NCBI RefSeq assembly: GCF_000422565.1
Contig: NZ_AUMA01000008.1
Location: forward strand, 230,978 to 294,977
From: Desulfovibrio aminophilus DSM 12254
Lineage (GTDB): Bacteria > Desulfobacterota > Desulfovibrionia > Desulfovibrionales > Desulfovibrionaceae
Direction: 5' to 3'
DNA length: 64,000 nucleotides
Shown: positions 44,605 to 53,642 of the stretch, one piece after another
How positions within the stretch are numbered: position 1 is the first letter of the stretch
Layout of the letters: each line of letters begins with the position of its first letter
Made by a program: the position numbers and the translations under genes
Notes under the pieces: model-generated
Told to the model about the DNA's origin: nothing
The model's database searches: none
Seen by the model: the letters and a program-made list of their open reading frames with translations, nothing else

Positions 44605-44629
44605 AGGCGGCCGGAAACGGCCGCCTTTT
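44605..44629 (+). terminator. Terminator between amiF and the MFS gene
   Basis: AGGCGGCCG pairs with CGGCCGCCT around a GAAA tetraloop, then four T. Partial read-through would set the ratio of enzyme to transporter. Confidence 0.8.
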
Positions 44630-44719
44630 CACTCCCAGCAGCATCAGCGGCCCGGGGCTCCGGCCGAGACCGACGGCGGAGCCGGAGCCCCCAAGGGCGG
44701 CCGCACAGGAGAGAACGGA

Positions 44720-45988
44720 ATGGAAAAGGTAAAAAATCGCTGGCTCATAGCCGCATCGGCCGTGGGCATCCACATATCCATCGGCTCGGTCTACGCCTAC
44801 AGCGTGATGACCCTGCCGCTCAAGGAACTCCACGGCTGGCAGAAGAGCGACATCACCATGGCCTTCAGTCTGGCCATTCTCTTTCTTGGCTTCTCGGCCG
44901 CCTTTCTCGGCCGGTCCGTGGAGAAGATGGGGCCGCGCAAATCCGGCCGCCTCGCGGCCATCTTCTATTCCTGCGGCATCATGGGGTCGGGCCTGGCGGT
45001 CAAGATCGGCTCACTGCCCCTGTTTCTGCTTTGCTACGGAGTGATCGGCGGCATCGGGCTCGGCGTGGGCTACATCACCCCCGTCTCGACGCTGGTGAAG
45101 TGGTTCCCGGACCGCCGTGGCTTGGCCACCGGCATGGCCATCATGGGCTTCGGCTTCGCGGCCATGATCTTCGGCCCCATCATGGCCAAGCTGTTCCTGG
45201 TCATGGACATCTGGAAGGTCTACTTCCTGCTGGGCGCCATCTACTTCTGTCTCATCTTCGGCTCCTCGCTGTATATCGCCCCGCCGCCCGCCGGCTGGCT
45301 GCCTCCCGGCTATTCCGCCGCGGCTTCCGAGTCGGGCCGCAAGGTCATCAAGAAGGATCTGGCCCAGCTCACCGTGGCCGAGGCGTTGCGCACCCGGCGC
45401 TTCTACTGCATGTGGGTCATGCTCTTTATCAACATCACCTGCGGCATCGCCCTGATCTCCGTGGCCTCGCCCATGGCGCAGGAAGTGGTCGGGCTTTCGC
45501 CCATGCAGGCGGCCGCGATGGTCGGGCTCATGGGCCTGTTCAACGGCGGCGGCCGGATCGGCTGGGCCAGCTTCTCCGACTACCTGGGACGGGCGCGCAC
45601 CTACATGGCGTTCTTCATCATCCAGGTGTTCGCCTTCCTGGCTCTGACCAAGACCACCAATCCGCTGTTCTTCCAGTGCCTCATCTTCATCATCCTGACC
45701 TGCTACGGCGGCGGTTTCTCGACCCTTCCGGCCTTCCTGGGCGACATGTTCGGCACCAAGCAGCTCGGCACCATCCACGGCTACGAGCTGACGGCCTGGG
45801 GTCTGGCCGGCATGGTCGGCCCGTCCATCGTGACCCACGTCCTGGAGGCCACCGGCAGCTACAGCGCCACCCTGTACATCTTCGCCGGATTCCTGACCTT
45901 CGCTTTGGCGGTGACCTTCTTCCTGGCCCACGACCTGCGGCTCAAGCGGCGGTTCTACGCCCAGCAGGCGGCCCAGGAAGCTTCCTGA
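44720..45988 (+). CDS. MFS transporter, oxalate/formate antiporter (OFA) family
   Basis: 422 residues, 12 membrane segments. The opening NRWLIAASAVGIHISIGSVY and YAYSVMTLPLKE are typical of OFA proteins; PISLTLVKWFPDRRGLATG-type loop (here VKWFPDRRGLATGMAIMGFG) follows helix 4. AGGAG is five bases upstream region of the ATG at 44720. OFA members exchange oxalate and formate or move lactate and related monocarboxylates. After formamidase, formate export or amide import is the most likely role, but the substrate is inferred from the neighbour. Confidence 0.85.
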   Translation: MEKVKNRWLIAASAVGIHISIGSVYAYSVMTLPLKELHGWQKSDITMAFSLAILFLGFSAAFLGRSVEKMGPRKSGRLAAIFYSCGIMGSGLAVKIGSLPLFLLCYGVIGGIGLGVGYITPVSTLVKWFPDRRGLATGMAIMGFGFAAMIFGPIMAKLFLVMDIWKVYFLLGAIYFCLIFGSSLYIAPPPAGWLPPGYSAAASESGRKVIKKDLAQLTVAEALRTRRFYCMWVMLFINITCGIALISVASPMAQEVVGLSPMQAAAMVGLMGLFNGGGRIGWASFSDYLGRARTYMAFFIIQVFAFLALTKTTNPLFFQCLIFIILTCYGGGFSTLPAFLGDMFGTKQLGTIHGYELTAWGLAGMVGPSIVTHVLEATGSYSATLYIFAGFLTFALAVTFFLAHDLRLKRRFYAQQAAQEAS

Positions 45989-46367
45989 AACGCATCCAGC
46001 GGCCGCACGGCGAAGCAACCCGAACAGGCTGTCCCATGAAACCGCGCGACCTCAACGAACGGTTCAGCCATATCCGGCTGGACCGTTCCCCTTCCCCCCA
46101 GGCCCGGCCGGTTCCCGGCCGGAGCCCGGATCGGAAGCCCGGAACTCCCACCAGAATTCCGGTGGCGGGCGTGGATTATCGGAACGGCTCAGGCCGCTCC
46201 CGGGCGGGTCGTCCGGGTGTTGCGACGACAAGCGTGTTTGTTGGACTTGCCCTGGGAGTCCGCGCACATTTACAAAAAAATATGCATTAATAGAGATGGT
46301 TGCAGAAGTTCTGCCGATGGCACGTTTGTGGCTACAGCCCAAGGCAACGAACCCAAGGAGCACCACG
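45989..46367 (+). other. Intergenic region between MFS gene and fmdB
   Basis: 379 bp. It contains an 84-codon open frame (46036-46290) with low-complexity Pro/Arg/Ser-rich sequence, no domain and no ribosome site, which I do not consider a gene. Its right end becomes AT-rich and carries the sigma-54 element at 46317-46334. Confidence 0.5.
46317..46334 (+). promoter_or_regulatory. Sigma-54 promoter of the fmdB-urea transporter unit
   Basis: ATGGCACGTTTGTGGCTA matches the amiF promoter in nearly every base (GGCACG-YTTG-TGGCTA), with GG and GC ten bases apart. The likeness of spacer and -12 region suggests shared origin and co-regulation with amiF. Confidence 0.78.
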
Positions 46368-46598
46368 ATGCCGATCTATGAATTCCATTGCAGAAGCTGC
46401 CGCACGGACTTCGAGGTCTTCGCCCACAAGAGCGAATCCGGAGGCCGTTGCCCGTATTGCGACTCGTGCGAGACGACGCGCATCATTTCGCTCACGCACT
46501 ATCGCAACGCGGATCATTGGGAAAAGGACATGCTCAAGGGCCTGGCGAAGTCCAAGGAGAGGGACAAGCTCAAGGCCGAACTGAAGGCGCCCGCCTGA
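46368..46598 (+). CDS. fmdB: FmdB-family zinc-ribbon protein
   Basis: 76 residues. [11 protein letters not shown] and CPYCDSC give the CxxC pairs of the FmdB zinc ribbon, followed by a charged helical tail ([18 protein letters not shown]). The family was first named from the formamidase gene cluster of Methylophilus, where it was suggested to regulate fmdA. Its presence in an AmiF cluster fits. AAGGAG lies seven bases upstream. It may bind nucleic acid or a protein; the function is not established. Confidence 0.9.
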   Translation: MPIYEFHCRSCRTDFEVFAHKSESGGRCPYCDSCETTRIISLTHYRNADHWEKDMLKGLAKSKERDKLKAELKAPA

Positions 46599-46630
46599 TT
46601 TACGGGAACCACAACCTCGGGGGAAACGTC

Positions 46631-47641
46631 ATGAGCTACGAATCGCTGTTGAAAAATCCGTTTTTCGAGTTTCTTGACTCGGTCTGTCGCGGCTGCGGGC
46701 AGGTCATGTTTCAGAACAACGCCATCACGGGCCTGCTGTTCTTCGCCGGGATATTCTACAACTCCGTAACCTTCGGCGTCTGCGCGGTGCTCGGCACCAT
46801 GGCCGCCACGCTGACGGCCCAACTGCTCGGCGCGGACAAACAACTCGTTCGGGCCGGTCTCTTCGGCTTCAATGGCACCCTGGCGGGTATCGCCCTGCCG
46901 TTTTATTTCGCCTTCGAACCGTCCATGCTGCTTTACGTGATCCTGAACGGCGCGTTCTCGACCGTCATCATGGCCGCGCTTTTGAATCTCCTGGGCAAGT
47001 GGGGCGTCCCGGCCCTTACCGCGCCCTTCGTCCTGGCCACTTGGCTGCTCATGTTCTGCGTCTACAAGTTCGCCCTGTTCCAGCCCGGGACGCTCATCCT
47101 CCCGTCCCTGCCGGTTCCGGGCGCGCCTATGGACATGGGCGCGGTGGCCGGGGCGACCTTCCAGGACGGCGTCGCCAAGGGCCTTGGGGAGGTCATGTTC
47201 CAGGACAACGTGGTCACGGGCATCATCTTCGCGATAGCCATCCTGGTGAACTCGCGGCTCTCGGCCCTGTTCGCCGTCATCGGCTCGCTGGTGGGGTTGC
47301 TCACGGCCCTGGTCATGCAATCGCCCGAGGCCCCGGTGCGTCTCGGCCTGTATGGTTTCAACTCCGTGCTCTGCGGCATCGCCATGGGCGGCGTCTTCTT
47401 CTACCTTAATTGGAAGACGTTCCTCTACGCCCTGGGCTGCATGGTTCTCGGCTCCATCGCCACGGCCTCGTTCGGTGTGCTCCTCGCGCCCATCGGCATG
47501 CCCGCCCTGACCTGGCCGTTCATCGTGGTCACTTGGCTCTTTCTCTTCGCCGGAGCGCTCTTCCGGAATACCGCCCCGGTACCCGCCGGCAAAGCCGGAA
47601 CCCCAGAGGAGAACCTCCGCATGCTGCGCGATCCGGCGTGA
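46631..47641 (+). CDS. Urea transporter (UT family)
   Basis: 336 residues, membrane protein with the internal duplication typical of UT channels: [19 protein letters not shown] and [19 protein letters not shown] in the two halves, then [17 protein letters not shown] and [20 protein letters not shown] proteins form channels that pass urea and short amides such as formamide or acetamide down their gradient. Next to formamidase this suggests amide or urea uptake, or retention control. GGGGGAAA precedes the ATG. No urease genes are present in the window. Confidence 0.9.
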   Translation: MSYESLLKNPFFEFLDSVCRGCGQVMFQNNAITGLLFFAGIFYNSVTFGVCAVLGTMAATLTAQLLGADKQLVRAGLFGFNGTLAGIALPFYFAFEPSMLLYVILNGAFSTVIMAALLNLLGKWGVPALTAPFVLATWLLMFCVYKFALFQPGTLILPSLPVPGAPMDMGAVAGATFQDGVAKGLGEVMFQDNVVTGIIFAIAILVNSRLSALFAVIGSLVGLLTALVMQSPEAPVRLGLYGFNSVLCGIAMGGVFFYLNWKTFLYALGCMVLGSIATASFGVLLAPIGMPALTWPFIVVTWLFLFAGALFRNTAPVPAGKAGTPEENLRMLRDPA

Positions 47642-47691
47642 GAGAGCGGCACCCTCCGCATCACACGCCAGCAGGTTTACCTTCCAAATGG

Positions 47692-47724
47692 GCGGAAAGA
47701 CGGATTGGCGTGCCGTCTTTCCGC
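47692..47724 (+). terminator. Hairpin terminator after the urea transporter
   Basis: GCGGAAAGACGG pairs perfectly with CCGTCTTTCCGC (12 bp, nine-base loop). The T tract is short (TCTC), so it may be a weaker terminator. Confidence 0.65.
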
Positions 47725-47918
47725 TCTCGCCGCGCCTACCCATGAACGGTCACAACGGAAGTTGTCGAAGCGTCCGGAGGCGTCGCGGCGTCGGATAAGG
47801 GGGAGGGAGGCCAAATCGCAGTTTGGCCACAATTTTATTTGTGCCACATGTCTTGCCCCGCAGGTGATATTTTACTTTTTTATGCCATTATTTCAATTCA
47901 TTGTGACAATGACGTCTT

Positions 47919-47935
47919 TTGGCACCCAATTCGCT
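47919..47935 (+). promoter_or_regulatory. Sigma-54 promoter of the zinc-ribbon gene
   Basis: TTGGCACCCAATTCGCT: perfect -24 half (TTGGCAC), GG and GC ten bases apart, -12 reads TTCGCT. It lies 68 bp before the start of the zinc-ribbon gene and completes a set of three such promoters within 4.5 kb. Confidence 0.7.
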
Positions 47936-48002
47936 CTCTGCCGAGGGGGCCTGATTCTCGTCAGGGATCGGGAAGGGTGAAATCATCAAGGAGGAGAGCG
48001 CA

Positions 48003-48521
48003 ATGTCTCGGACATATTTCGCCTATTGCCCCAACCCGGAATGCGGATACCGGCGCGGCCCCGACGGGAGCCGGGTCCGGGATTCCTTCGTGCAGGGCCT
48101 GGAAGCTCAACCTGTTGTCGGCTTGTCCTGCCCGCACTGCCAGACTTCCATGCGAACGGACTGCCCGCATTGCGGCGAACCATTTCCGGACGTGCCCAGG
48201 CGTTTTTGCCCGGCATGCGGCGGCGACCTGACCGCAGCTCTGCCCGACGCTCCGTGCCGCATCTGCGGGCGTCCCTGCCGCCGATCCGTCGCGCTTCATG
48301 CCGCGGGCGGCGATGAGGTTTCCGTGTGTTCGGACCATTGCCTGCGCGTTCTCATCCAGCGTTACGTCAGGATATGCGACCACTGCGGCCGCCGGTTTCT
48401 GGTCGAACTCCAGCCGGGAGCCGAACCCTCGACGCAAGCGGCGCCGCATCCCGGGGAGTCATTGAGGGAGTTTTGCTCCCCACAGTGCAGGGCGGAGCAC
48501 CTGCTGTTCAGTGAAGGATGA
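48003..48521 (+). CDS. Multi-zinc-ribbon protein of unknown function
   Basis: 172 residues with about eight cysteine pairs: CPNPEC, CPHC, CPHC, CPAC, CRIC-GRPC, CSDHC, CDHC and CSPQC. The C-terminal pairs resemble MYM/TRASH-like or half-LIM fingers. No membrane segment. GGAGGAG precedes the ATG. With a sigma-54 promoter and FmdB nearby, it may be a regulator or metal-binding partner of the amide system; this is inference and I know no named family that covers it. Confidence 0.7.
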   Translation: MSRTYFAYCPNPECGYRRGPDGSRVRDSFVQGLEAQPVVGLSCPHCQTSMRTDCPHCGEPFPDVPRRFCPACGGDLTAALPDAPCRICGRPCRRSVALHAAGGDEVSVCSDHCLRVLIQRYVRICDHCGRRFLVELQPGAEPSTQAAPHPGESLREFCSPQCRAEHLLFSEG

Positions 48522-48732
48522 TTTTTGAGCCCGAGCTGCAGGCGGGGGGAAGTGAATGCTTAATTACATTTACAGATGAGAAAAGAAAGATTTTTGTCTG
48601 TAATTGCGCTTGATGTTAAATTATATATCTGTACAAAATTGCATCACGAATGTACCAATGCAGTGAATAATACGGTCGTCAGGATGAGTTTGATTATATT
48701 TTACGCCCAATAGACTGATAAATAGGTGTTGT
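48522..48732 (+). promoter_or_regulatory. AT-rich promoter region of the permease-kinase gene
   Basis: 211 bp, strikingly AT-rich for this genome (AAATTATATATC near 48615). It lacks a sigma-54 element and probably holds a sigma-70 promoter, but I cannot place -35 and -10 with confidence. A weak inverted pair ACAGA...TCTGT lies at its left. Confidence 0.4.
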
Positions 48733-51700
48733 ATGAAGGAAAGGTATCTGCTTTCCGGATCAGGAGCGATGAACCTTTCAATAAAGGTATTGAAGAGGCG
48801 TCGTACCTATAACGCCTTCGTCAGCAATGAGACCCTTGAAGACTACTCCCTGCGCAGGGCGGCCAAGTCTTTTCGCCGCTGGCCGTGCTGGCTGCTGGCC
48901 AATACGGCTCTCGGCGGCATCACCTTCCTGGCCTTGGAGGCCATCGGCGCGCTGCTCATCCTCGATTACGGGTTCATCAACTCCACCTTGGCGATTCTCT
49001 GTCTCTCGCTGATCATCATCATTACCGGCCTGCCCATCTCCTATTACGCCTCGCGTTATAACGTGGACGTGGATCTGCTCACGCGGGGAGCCGGCTTCGG
49101 CTACTTCGGCTCCACCGTGACCTCGCTCGTCTACGCCTCTTATACGATCATCTTCTTCGCCATCGAGGCGGCCATCATGGCCAAGGCCCTCCAGGTGGCC
49201 GTCGGCATCCCGCTCGCCATCGGCTATCTGGTCAGTTCCGTGGTCATCATCCCCCTGGTCTTCTACGGCATCACCTTCATCAACAAGCTGCAGCTCTACA
49301 CCCAACCGTTCTGGATCATTCTTTCCGTATCGCTGTTCGCTTATATCCTCCATACCGATCCCACGGCCCTGGAATCCTGGACCTCCTTCGCCGGTCTCGG
49401 CGGCGCGGCGGAGGCGTTCAATCCGCTGCTTTTCGGCGGGGCGTTGTCCCTGGCCTTTTCACTCGTGCCGCAGATCGGGGAGCAGGTGGACTATCTCCGT
49501 TTCCTGCCGGACAAGACCCGCGAGAACCGCGTGGCCTGGTGGGTGTCCATGGCGGCCGCAGGACCAGGCTGGATCATTATCGGGGCGATCAAGCTGCTGT
49601 GCGGCTCCTTTCTGGCGGTGCTCTTCATGCGCAAGGCCGGGGCGACGATGGGCGACGCGCTGGAGCCTTTCAACCTCTACCTCAACGCCTTTGAAGCCAT
49701 GTTCGGGCCGGGGGGGCTGACCCTGGCGGTCAGCACGCTCTTCGTCGTCATCTGCCAGGTGAAGATCAACGTGACCAACGCCTATGCCGGTTCCCTGGCC
49801 TGGTCCAACTTCTTCTCGCGGATTTCCCACAGTCACCCGGGCCGGGTGGTCTGGCTCATCTTCAACGTGACCATTTCGGTGCTGCTCATGCAGTTCGGGG
49901 TGTTCTACATCCTGCATTCCGTGCTCATGGTCTACGCCATTTTCGCGGTGGCCTGGGTCGGGGCGATCTTCACCGACCTGGCCATCCTGAAACCCCTGGG
50001 GATCAGTCCGGCGCACATCGAGTACAAGCGGGCCAACCTCTACAACGTCAACCCCGTGGGCTTCGGCGCCATGCTCATCGCCGCGGGCGCGGCCATTCTC
50101 TGCCACCTGGGCCTTTTCGGGGCCTATCCCAAGGCCTTCGCCCCGCTCATCGGCCTGGGGGTGTCCATTCCGGCCACGGTGCTCCTCGCCCTGATCACGG
50201 GCGGGAAATATTATCTGGCCCGCAAGGTCTCCCCGTCGCAGGGGGAGAATCTCGTGGCCTGCACCATCTGCAACAAGCTTTACGAGGCCAGGGACACGGT
50301 CTGTTGTCCGGCCTACGACGAGCAGGTCTGCTCGCTTTGCTGCTCCCTGGACAGCATCTGCAAAGGCTTCTGCAAGGTTTCCGTCAACGGAAAGACTTGG
50401 CGCGACCGCGTGTTCAACTTCGCCTTCGAAACCTCCCTCTCGCGCCACTTCAGCCGCAGGGTGAGGATATTCTGCATCCATTTCTTCAACATCCTCTGCG
50501 CCCTGGCGCTCATCTTCGCCCTTTGCTACGCCTATTTCGCCACCAGCACGGACTACGACCGAAAGCTTTTGTCGGACATCTTCGTCACCCTGTTCCTCTT
50601 TTCCATGCTCATCACCGGCATCTGGATCTGGTGGTTCTCGCTCATCCAGGAGACCAGCCTGTTGGCCGAGGATGAACTGGACCGGCATGTCCACGAACTG
50701 GAGGTGGAGGTCAAGCGGAGAGAAGCCGTGAGCGCGGCCCTGGAGGAGACTGGCAACCAGCAACGGCTCATCCTTGAGAACGCCTCCATCGGCATCGCCT
50801 ATGCCAAGGATGACCAACTCGTCTGGAGCAACAACCGATTCACATGGCTCTGTGGGGTAGGGAAGCGTTCGCCGGGAGGAGCCATCCAGCTCGACTCGTT
50901 CCTGCGCCGCGCGGGCATCCGGCCGGGGATCATGGACGAGGTGCAGCAGGCCCTGTCGGATGGAGGCCGCTTTTGCGTGGAATTGCCCGTCACCATCTCG
51001 CCCGCCCGGCGCCATTGGTGCGTCCTGTCCATCAGTGCGGTCAATCCGGACTGCGTACGGCACGGCAGCATCTGGCTCCTGGACGACATCAGCGAACGCA
51101 AGCTGGCCGAAGAGCGGCTCCTGCGCAGCGAGGAACGGCTCAAGGAACTCAACGAGAGCCTCGAAGCCCAGGTGCGCTCCCGCACCGAAGAGCTGAAACG
51201 GAGCTTCGAGTCCGTGCGCCAGGCGGACAAGATGGCCTCGCTGGGCATTCTCGTCTCCGGCGTTGCCCACGAGATCAACAACCCGGCCAGCTTCATCCGC
51301 CTGAACATCGGCATGCTCGAGGAGGTCTGGAACGGCCTGCTGTCGATGCTGGACAAGAAGAACGCGGAAAGCGACCTGTGGATCGCCGGGATGCCCTTCG
51401 ACTACGCCAGGTCGAGCATTCCGAAGCTTCTGCGTGGCATCCACCAGGGTGCGGAACGGGTCTCCACGATCATTCGCAACCTGAAGGACTATGCCCGCCA
51501 GAGTCCCCTGGACATGGGCGGCACAGTGGACATCAATTTGGCTCTGACCTCGTCGCTGGAGCTGCTGGCCAATCCCCTGCGCAAGGCGACCAACAGGCTC
51601 GAGGTCGAGATGACCCCGAATCTGCCCAGCTTCCGCGGCGATCTGCGGCGCGTCGAGCAGGTTCTGGTCAACCTCATTCAGAACGCCTACCAGGCATTGA

Positions 51701-51978
51701 CCCGCAGGAGCCAGGCCATCAGAATCCGCACCGGCCAGAACGACGGGCATGTCTGCTTCGAGATAGAGGACGAGGGGCACGGCATCCGCGCCGAATACCT
51801 CAAGAACGTCTGCGATCCGTTCTTTACGACCAAGCGCGATCAGGGCGGCACGGGACTCGGTTTGTCGGTTTCAGCGGGGATCATTGAAGAGCACCGGGGG
51901 ATCATGGAGATATCCTCCGAGCCCGGGGAGGGCACCCGCGTCAAGCTCCTGTTCCCCGTGCCCGATGCCCGCGCCTGA
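48733..51978 (+). CDS. NCS1-type permease fused to a PAS/histidine kinase (transporter-sensor)
   Basis: 1081 residues. Residues about 25-495 form a complete NCS1-like transporter (cytosine/purine/allantoin family): NETLEDYSLRRAAKSFRRWP, GGITFLALEAIGALLILDYG, and QIGEQVDYLRFLPDKT in the later part, with about 12 helices. Residues 507-545 hold nine cysteines (CTICNKLYEARDTVCC, CSLCCSLDSICKGFC). Two more helices follow (about 580-640), then PAS, coiled coil, and kinase: H846 in SGVAHEINNPASF, NLIQNAYQAL, GGTGLGLSVS. It resembles CbrA in concept, but CbrA uses an SSF transporter. The sigma-54 activator begins 24 bases downstream and is the likely partner. The start could also be ATG 48769. Confidence 0.88.
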   Translation: MKERYLLSGSGAMNLSIKVLKRRRTYNAFVSNETLEDYSLRRAAKSFRRWPCWLLANTALGGITFLALEAIGALLILDYGFINSTLAILCLSLIIIITGLPISYYASRYNVDVDLLTRGAGFGYFGSTVTSLVYASYTIIFFAIEAAIMAKALQVAVGIPLAIGYLVSSVVIIPLVFYGITFINKLQLYTQPFWIILSVSLFAYILHTDPTALESWTSFAGLGGAAEAFNPLLFGGALSLAFSLVPQIGEQVDYLRFLPDKTRENRVAWWVSMAAAGPGWIIIGAIKLLCGSFLAVLFMRKAGATMGDALEPFNLYLNAFEAMFGPGGLTLAVSTLFVVICQVKINVTNAYAGSLAWSNFFSRISHSHPGRVVWLIFNVTISVLLMQFGVFYILHSVLMVYAIFAVAWVGAIFTDLAILKPLGISPAHIEYKRANLYNVNPVGFGAMLIAAGAAILCHLGLFGAYPKAFAPLIGLGVSIPATVLLALITGGKYYLARKVSPSQGENLVACTICNKLYEARDTVCCPAYDEQVCSLCCSLDSICKGFCKVSVNGKTWRDRVFNFAFETSLSRHFSRRVRIFCIHFFNILCALALIFALCYAYFATSTDYDRKLLSDIFVTLFLFSMLITGIWIWWFSLIQETSLLAEDELDRHVHELEVEVKRREAVSAALEETGNQQRLILENASIGIAYAKDDQLVWSNNRFTWLCGVGKRSPGGAIQLDSFLRRAGIRPGIMDEVQQALSDGGRFCVELPVTISPARRHWCVLSISAVNPDCVRHGSIWLLDDISERKLAEERLLRSEERLKELNESLEAQVRSRTEELKRSFESVRQADKMASLGILVSGVAHEINNPASFIRLNIGMLEEVWNGLLSMLDKKNAESDLWIAGMPFDYARSSIPKLLRGIHQGAERVSTIIRNLKDYARQSPLDMGGTVDINLALTSSLELLANPLRKATNRLEVEMTPNLPSFRGDLRRVEQVLVNLIQNAYQALTRRSQAIRIRTGQNDGHVCFEIEDEGHGIRAEYLKNVCDPFFTTKRDQGGTGLGLSVSAGIIEEHRGIMEISSEPGEGTRVKLLFPVPDARA

Positions 51979-52002
51979 TCCGACAGCCGAGAGGAGTCAG
52001 CC

Positions 52003-53478
52003 ATGGACCGACACACGTTTCCCGCGCGCCCCATTCTGGTGGTGGATGACGAGCGAGCCGCCCTGGACGGGTTCGAGATCACACTCGTCTCGTCCGGCTA
52101 CACCAACATCGTGACTCTGGATGACAGTCGCAAGGTGTTGCCTTTTTTGGCGAAAAACAATGTCGAGCTTATTCTTTTGGACCTCATCATGCCGCACCTG
52201 AGCGGCTCCGAACTGCTGTTGGAGATCCGGCGCATCTGCCCTGATGTGCCGGTGCTCATCATCACCGCGGTGAACGATGTGGACTCCGTTGTCGAGTGCA
52301 TCCGCAACGGGGCGCAGGACTATATCATCAAGCCCGTGGACAAGGACCATCTGAGGAACCGGGTGCGCAAGGCCCTGGAGGTGCGCGAACTGGAGCAGGA
52401 GAACGCCCTGCTGCGGGAGTCCCTGTTGGATGAAGCCCTGCTGCACCCGGAGGCCTTCGCCGAGATCGTCACCCAGGATCCGAAGATGTGCGCGATCTTC
52501 AAATACTGCGAGGCCGTGGCCCCGAGCACGCGGCCCATCCTGATCACCGGGGAGACCGGCACGGGAAAAGAGCTTATCGCCCGCTCCATCCATGATCTCA
52601 GCGGGCGCAAGGGCGAGTTCGTGGCCGTGAACATCGCGGCCTTCGACGACCCGATGTTCGCGGACACCTTGTTCGGCCATGTGCGGGGCGCATTCACCGG
52701 CGCGGAAAGCGCCCGGCCTGGGTTGGTGGAGAAGGCCGCCGGAGGCACGCTTTTCCTGGACGAGATCGGCGATCTGCCCCTGCCGTCGCAGGTCAAGCTT
52801 CTGCGCCTGCTGCAGGAGCAGGAATACTTCCCCGTGGGGTCGGACTCGCTGAAGAAGGCCAACGTGCGCATCGTGGCCTCGACCCTCAAGAACATCGGCG
52901 ACCTCCGGCGCAAGGGGCAGTTCCGCGAAGATCTCTACTACCGGCTCATCACGCACCAGGTCCACATTCCGCCGTTGCGGGAGCGGCCCAACGACATACC
53001 GAGGCTCTTGGACCACTTTCTGGATCAGGACGCCCGGGAACTTCGGCGCAAACGTCCGTCCTACCATCCCGAATTGGTCAATCTGCTGCGGTCTTATGCT
53101 TTCCCCGGGAATGTCCGCGAACTGCGGGCCATGGTCGGGGACGCGCTGATGAACCACACCTCGCGGATGCTCTCGTCGGAGACCTTCAAACGTTACATCT
53201 TTCAGGAAGGGGAGCCGGAGACTCGTGGGGCGGAGGGACGCTCCGCCAATCCGCTCGACAACCTGGATTTCTCCGCGGACAACATGCCCCGACTCAAGGT
53301 CGCCACCCAGAAGGTCGCGCAGATACTCATCAGTCAGGCCATGCGCATCTCCTGCGGCAACCAGACCGTGGCCGCGCGCATTCTCGGCATCTCCCAGCAA
53401 GCCCTGAGCGCCAAGCTGAAGAAGGTGTCTCTCTGCGAATCGGATTCCGAGGACGATCTCGACGCTCCGGCGCGCTGA
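52003..53478 (+). CDS. NtrC-family sigma-54-dependent response regulator
   Basis: 491 residues. Receiver with D60 in LLDLIMPHLSG; AAA+ domain with Walker A GETGTGKE, the sigma-54 contact loop GAFTGAE at about 229-235, and Walker B GGTLFLDEIGDL; C-terminal Fis-type helix-turn-helix (GNQTVAARILGISQQALSAK). It is paired with the permease-kinase and probably activates the sigma-54 promoters at 43472, 46317 and 47919. GAGGAG lies upstream of the ATG. The promoter of the pair itself is not of sigma-54 type, so it can be present before induction. Confidence 0.93.
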   Translation: MDRHTFPARPILVVDDERAALDGFEITLVSSGYTNIVTLDDSRKVLPFLAKNNVELILLDLIMPHLSGSELLLEIRRICPDVPVLIITAVNDVDSVVECIRNGAQDYIIKPVDKDHLRNRVRKALEVRELEQENALLRESLLDEALLHPEAFAEIVTQDPKMCAIFKYCEAVAPSTRPILITGETGTGKELIARSIHDLSGRKGEFVAVNIAAFDDPMFADTLFGHVRGAFTGAESARPGLVEKAAGGTLFLDEIGDLPLPSQVKLLRLLQEQEYFPVGSDSLKKANVRIVASTLKNIGDLRRKGQFREDLYYRLITHQVHIPPLRERPNDIPRLLDHFLDQDARELRRKRPSYHPELVNLLRSYAFPGNVRELRAMVGDALMNHTSRMLSSETFKRYIFQEGEPETRGAEGRSANPLDNLDFSADNMPRLKVATQKVAQILISQAMRISCGNQTVAARILGISQQALSAKLKKVSLCESDSEDDLDAPAR

Positions 53479-53531
53479 GTGCGGCGGAAGAGGGGAGGGG
53501 CGGACGTCGCTCCAGTCGGACAACAACGAAA

Positions 53532-53562
53532 AAGGGCTTGGAGAGATTTTCTCCAAGCCCTT
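53532..53562 (+). terminator. Terminator after the sigma-54 activator
   Basis: AAGGGCTTGGAG pairs perfectly with CTCCAAGCCCTT around AGATTTT, followed by T-rich sequence (CATCTTTC). Confidence 0.82.
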
Positions 53563-53642
53563 CATCTTTCTGGTAGCGGGGGCAACTCCAGCGATGTGCA
53601 TGGCCGATATCGTTTAGTAAATAGAGAGATGAGGAGGTCGTC

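Noticed and set aside
44026..46290. 754-codon frame across amiF and the MFS gene
   Set aside because: It runs out of frame through two certain genes; only its last 84 codons lie in intergenic DNA and these are low complexity without a ribosome site.
48522..48732. Sigma-54 promoter for the permease-kinase gene
   Set aside because: No GG-N10-GC element with acceptable flanks; the region looks like an AT-rich sigma-70 promoter instead.
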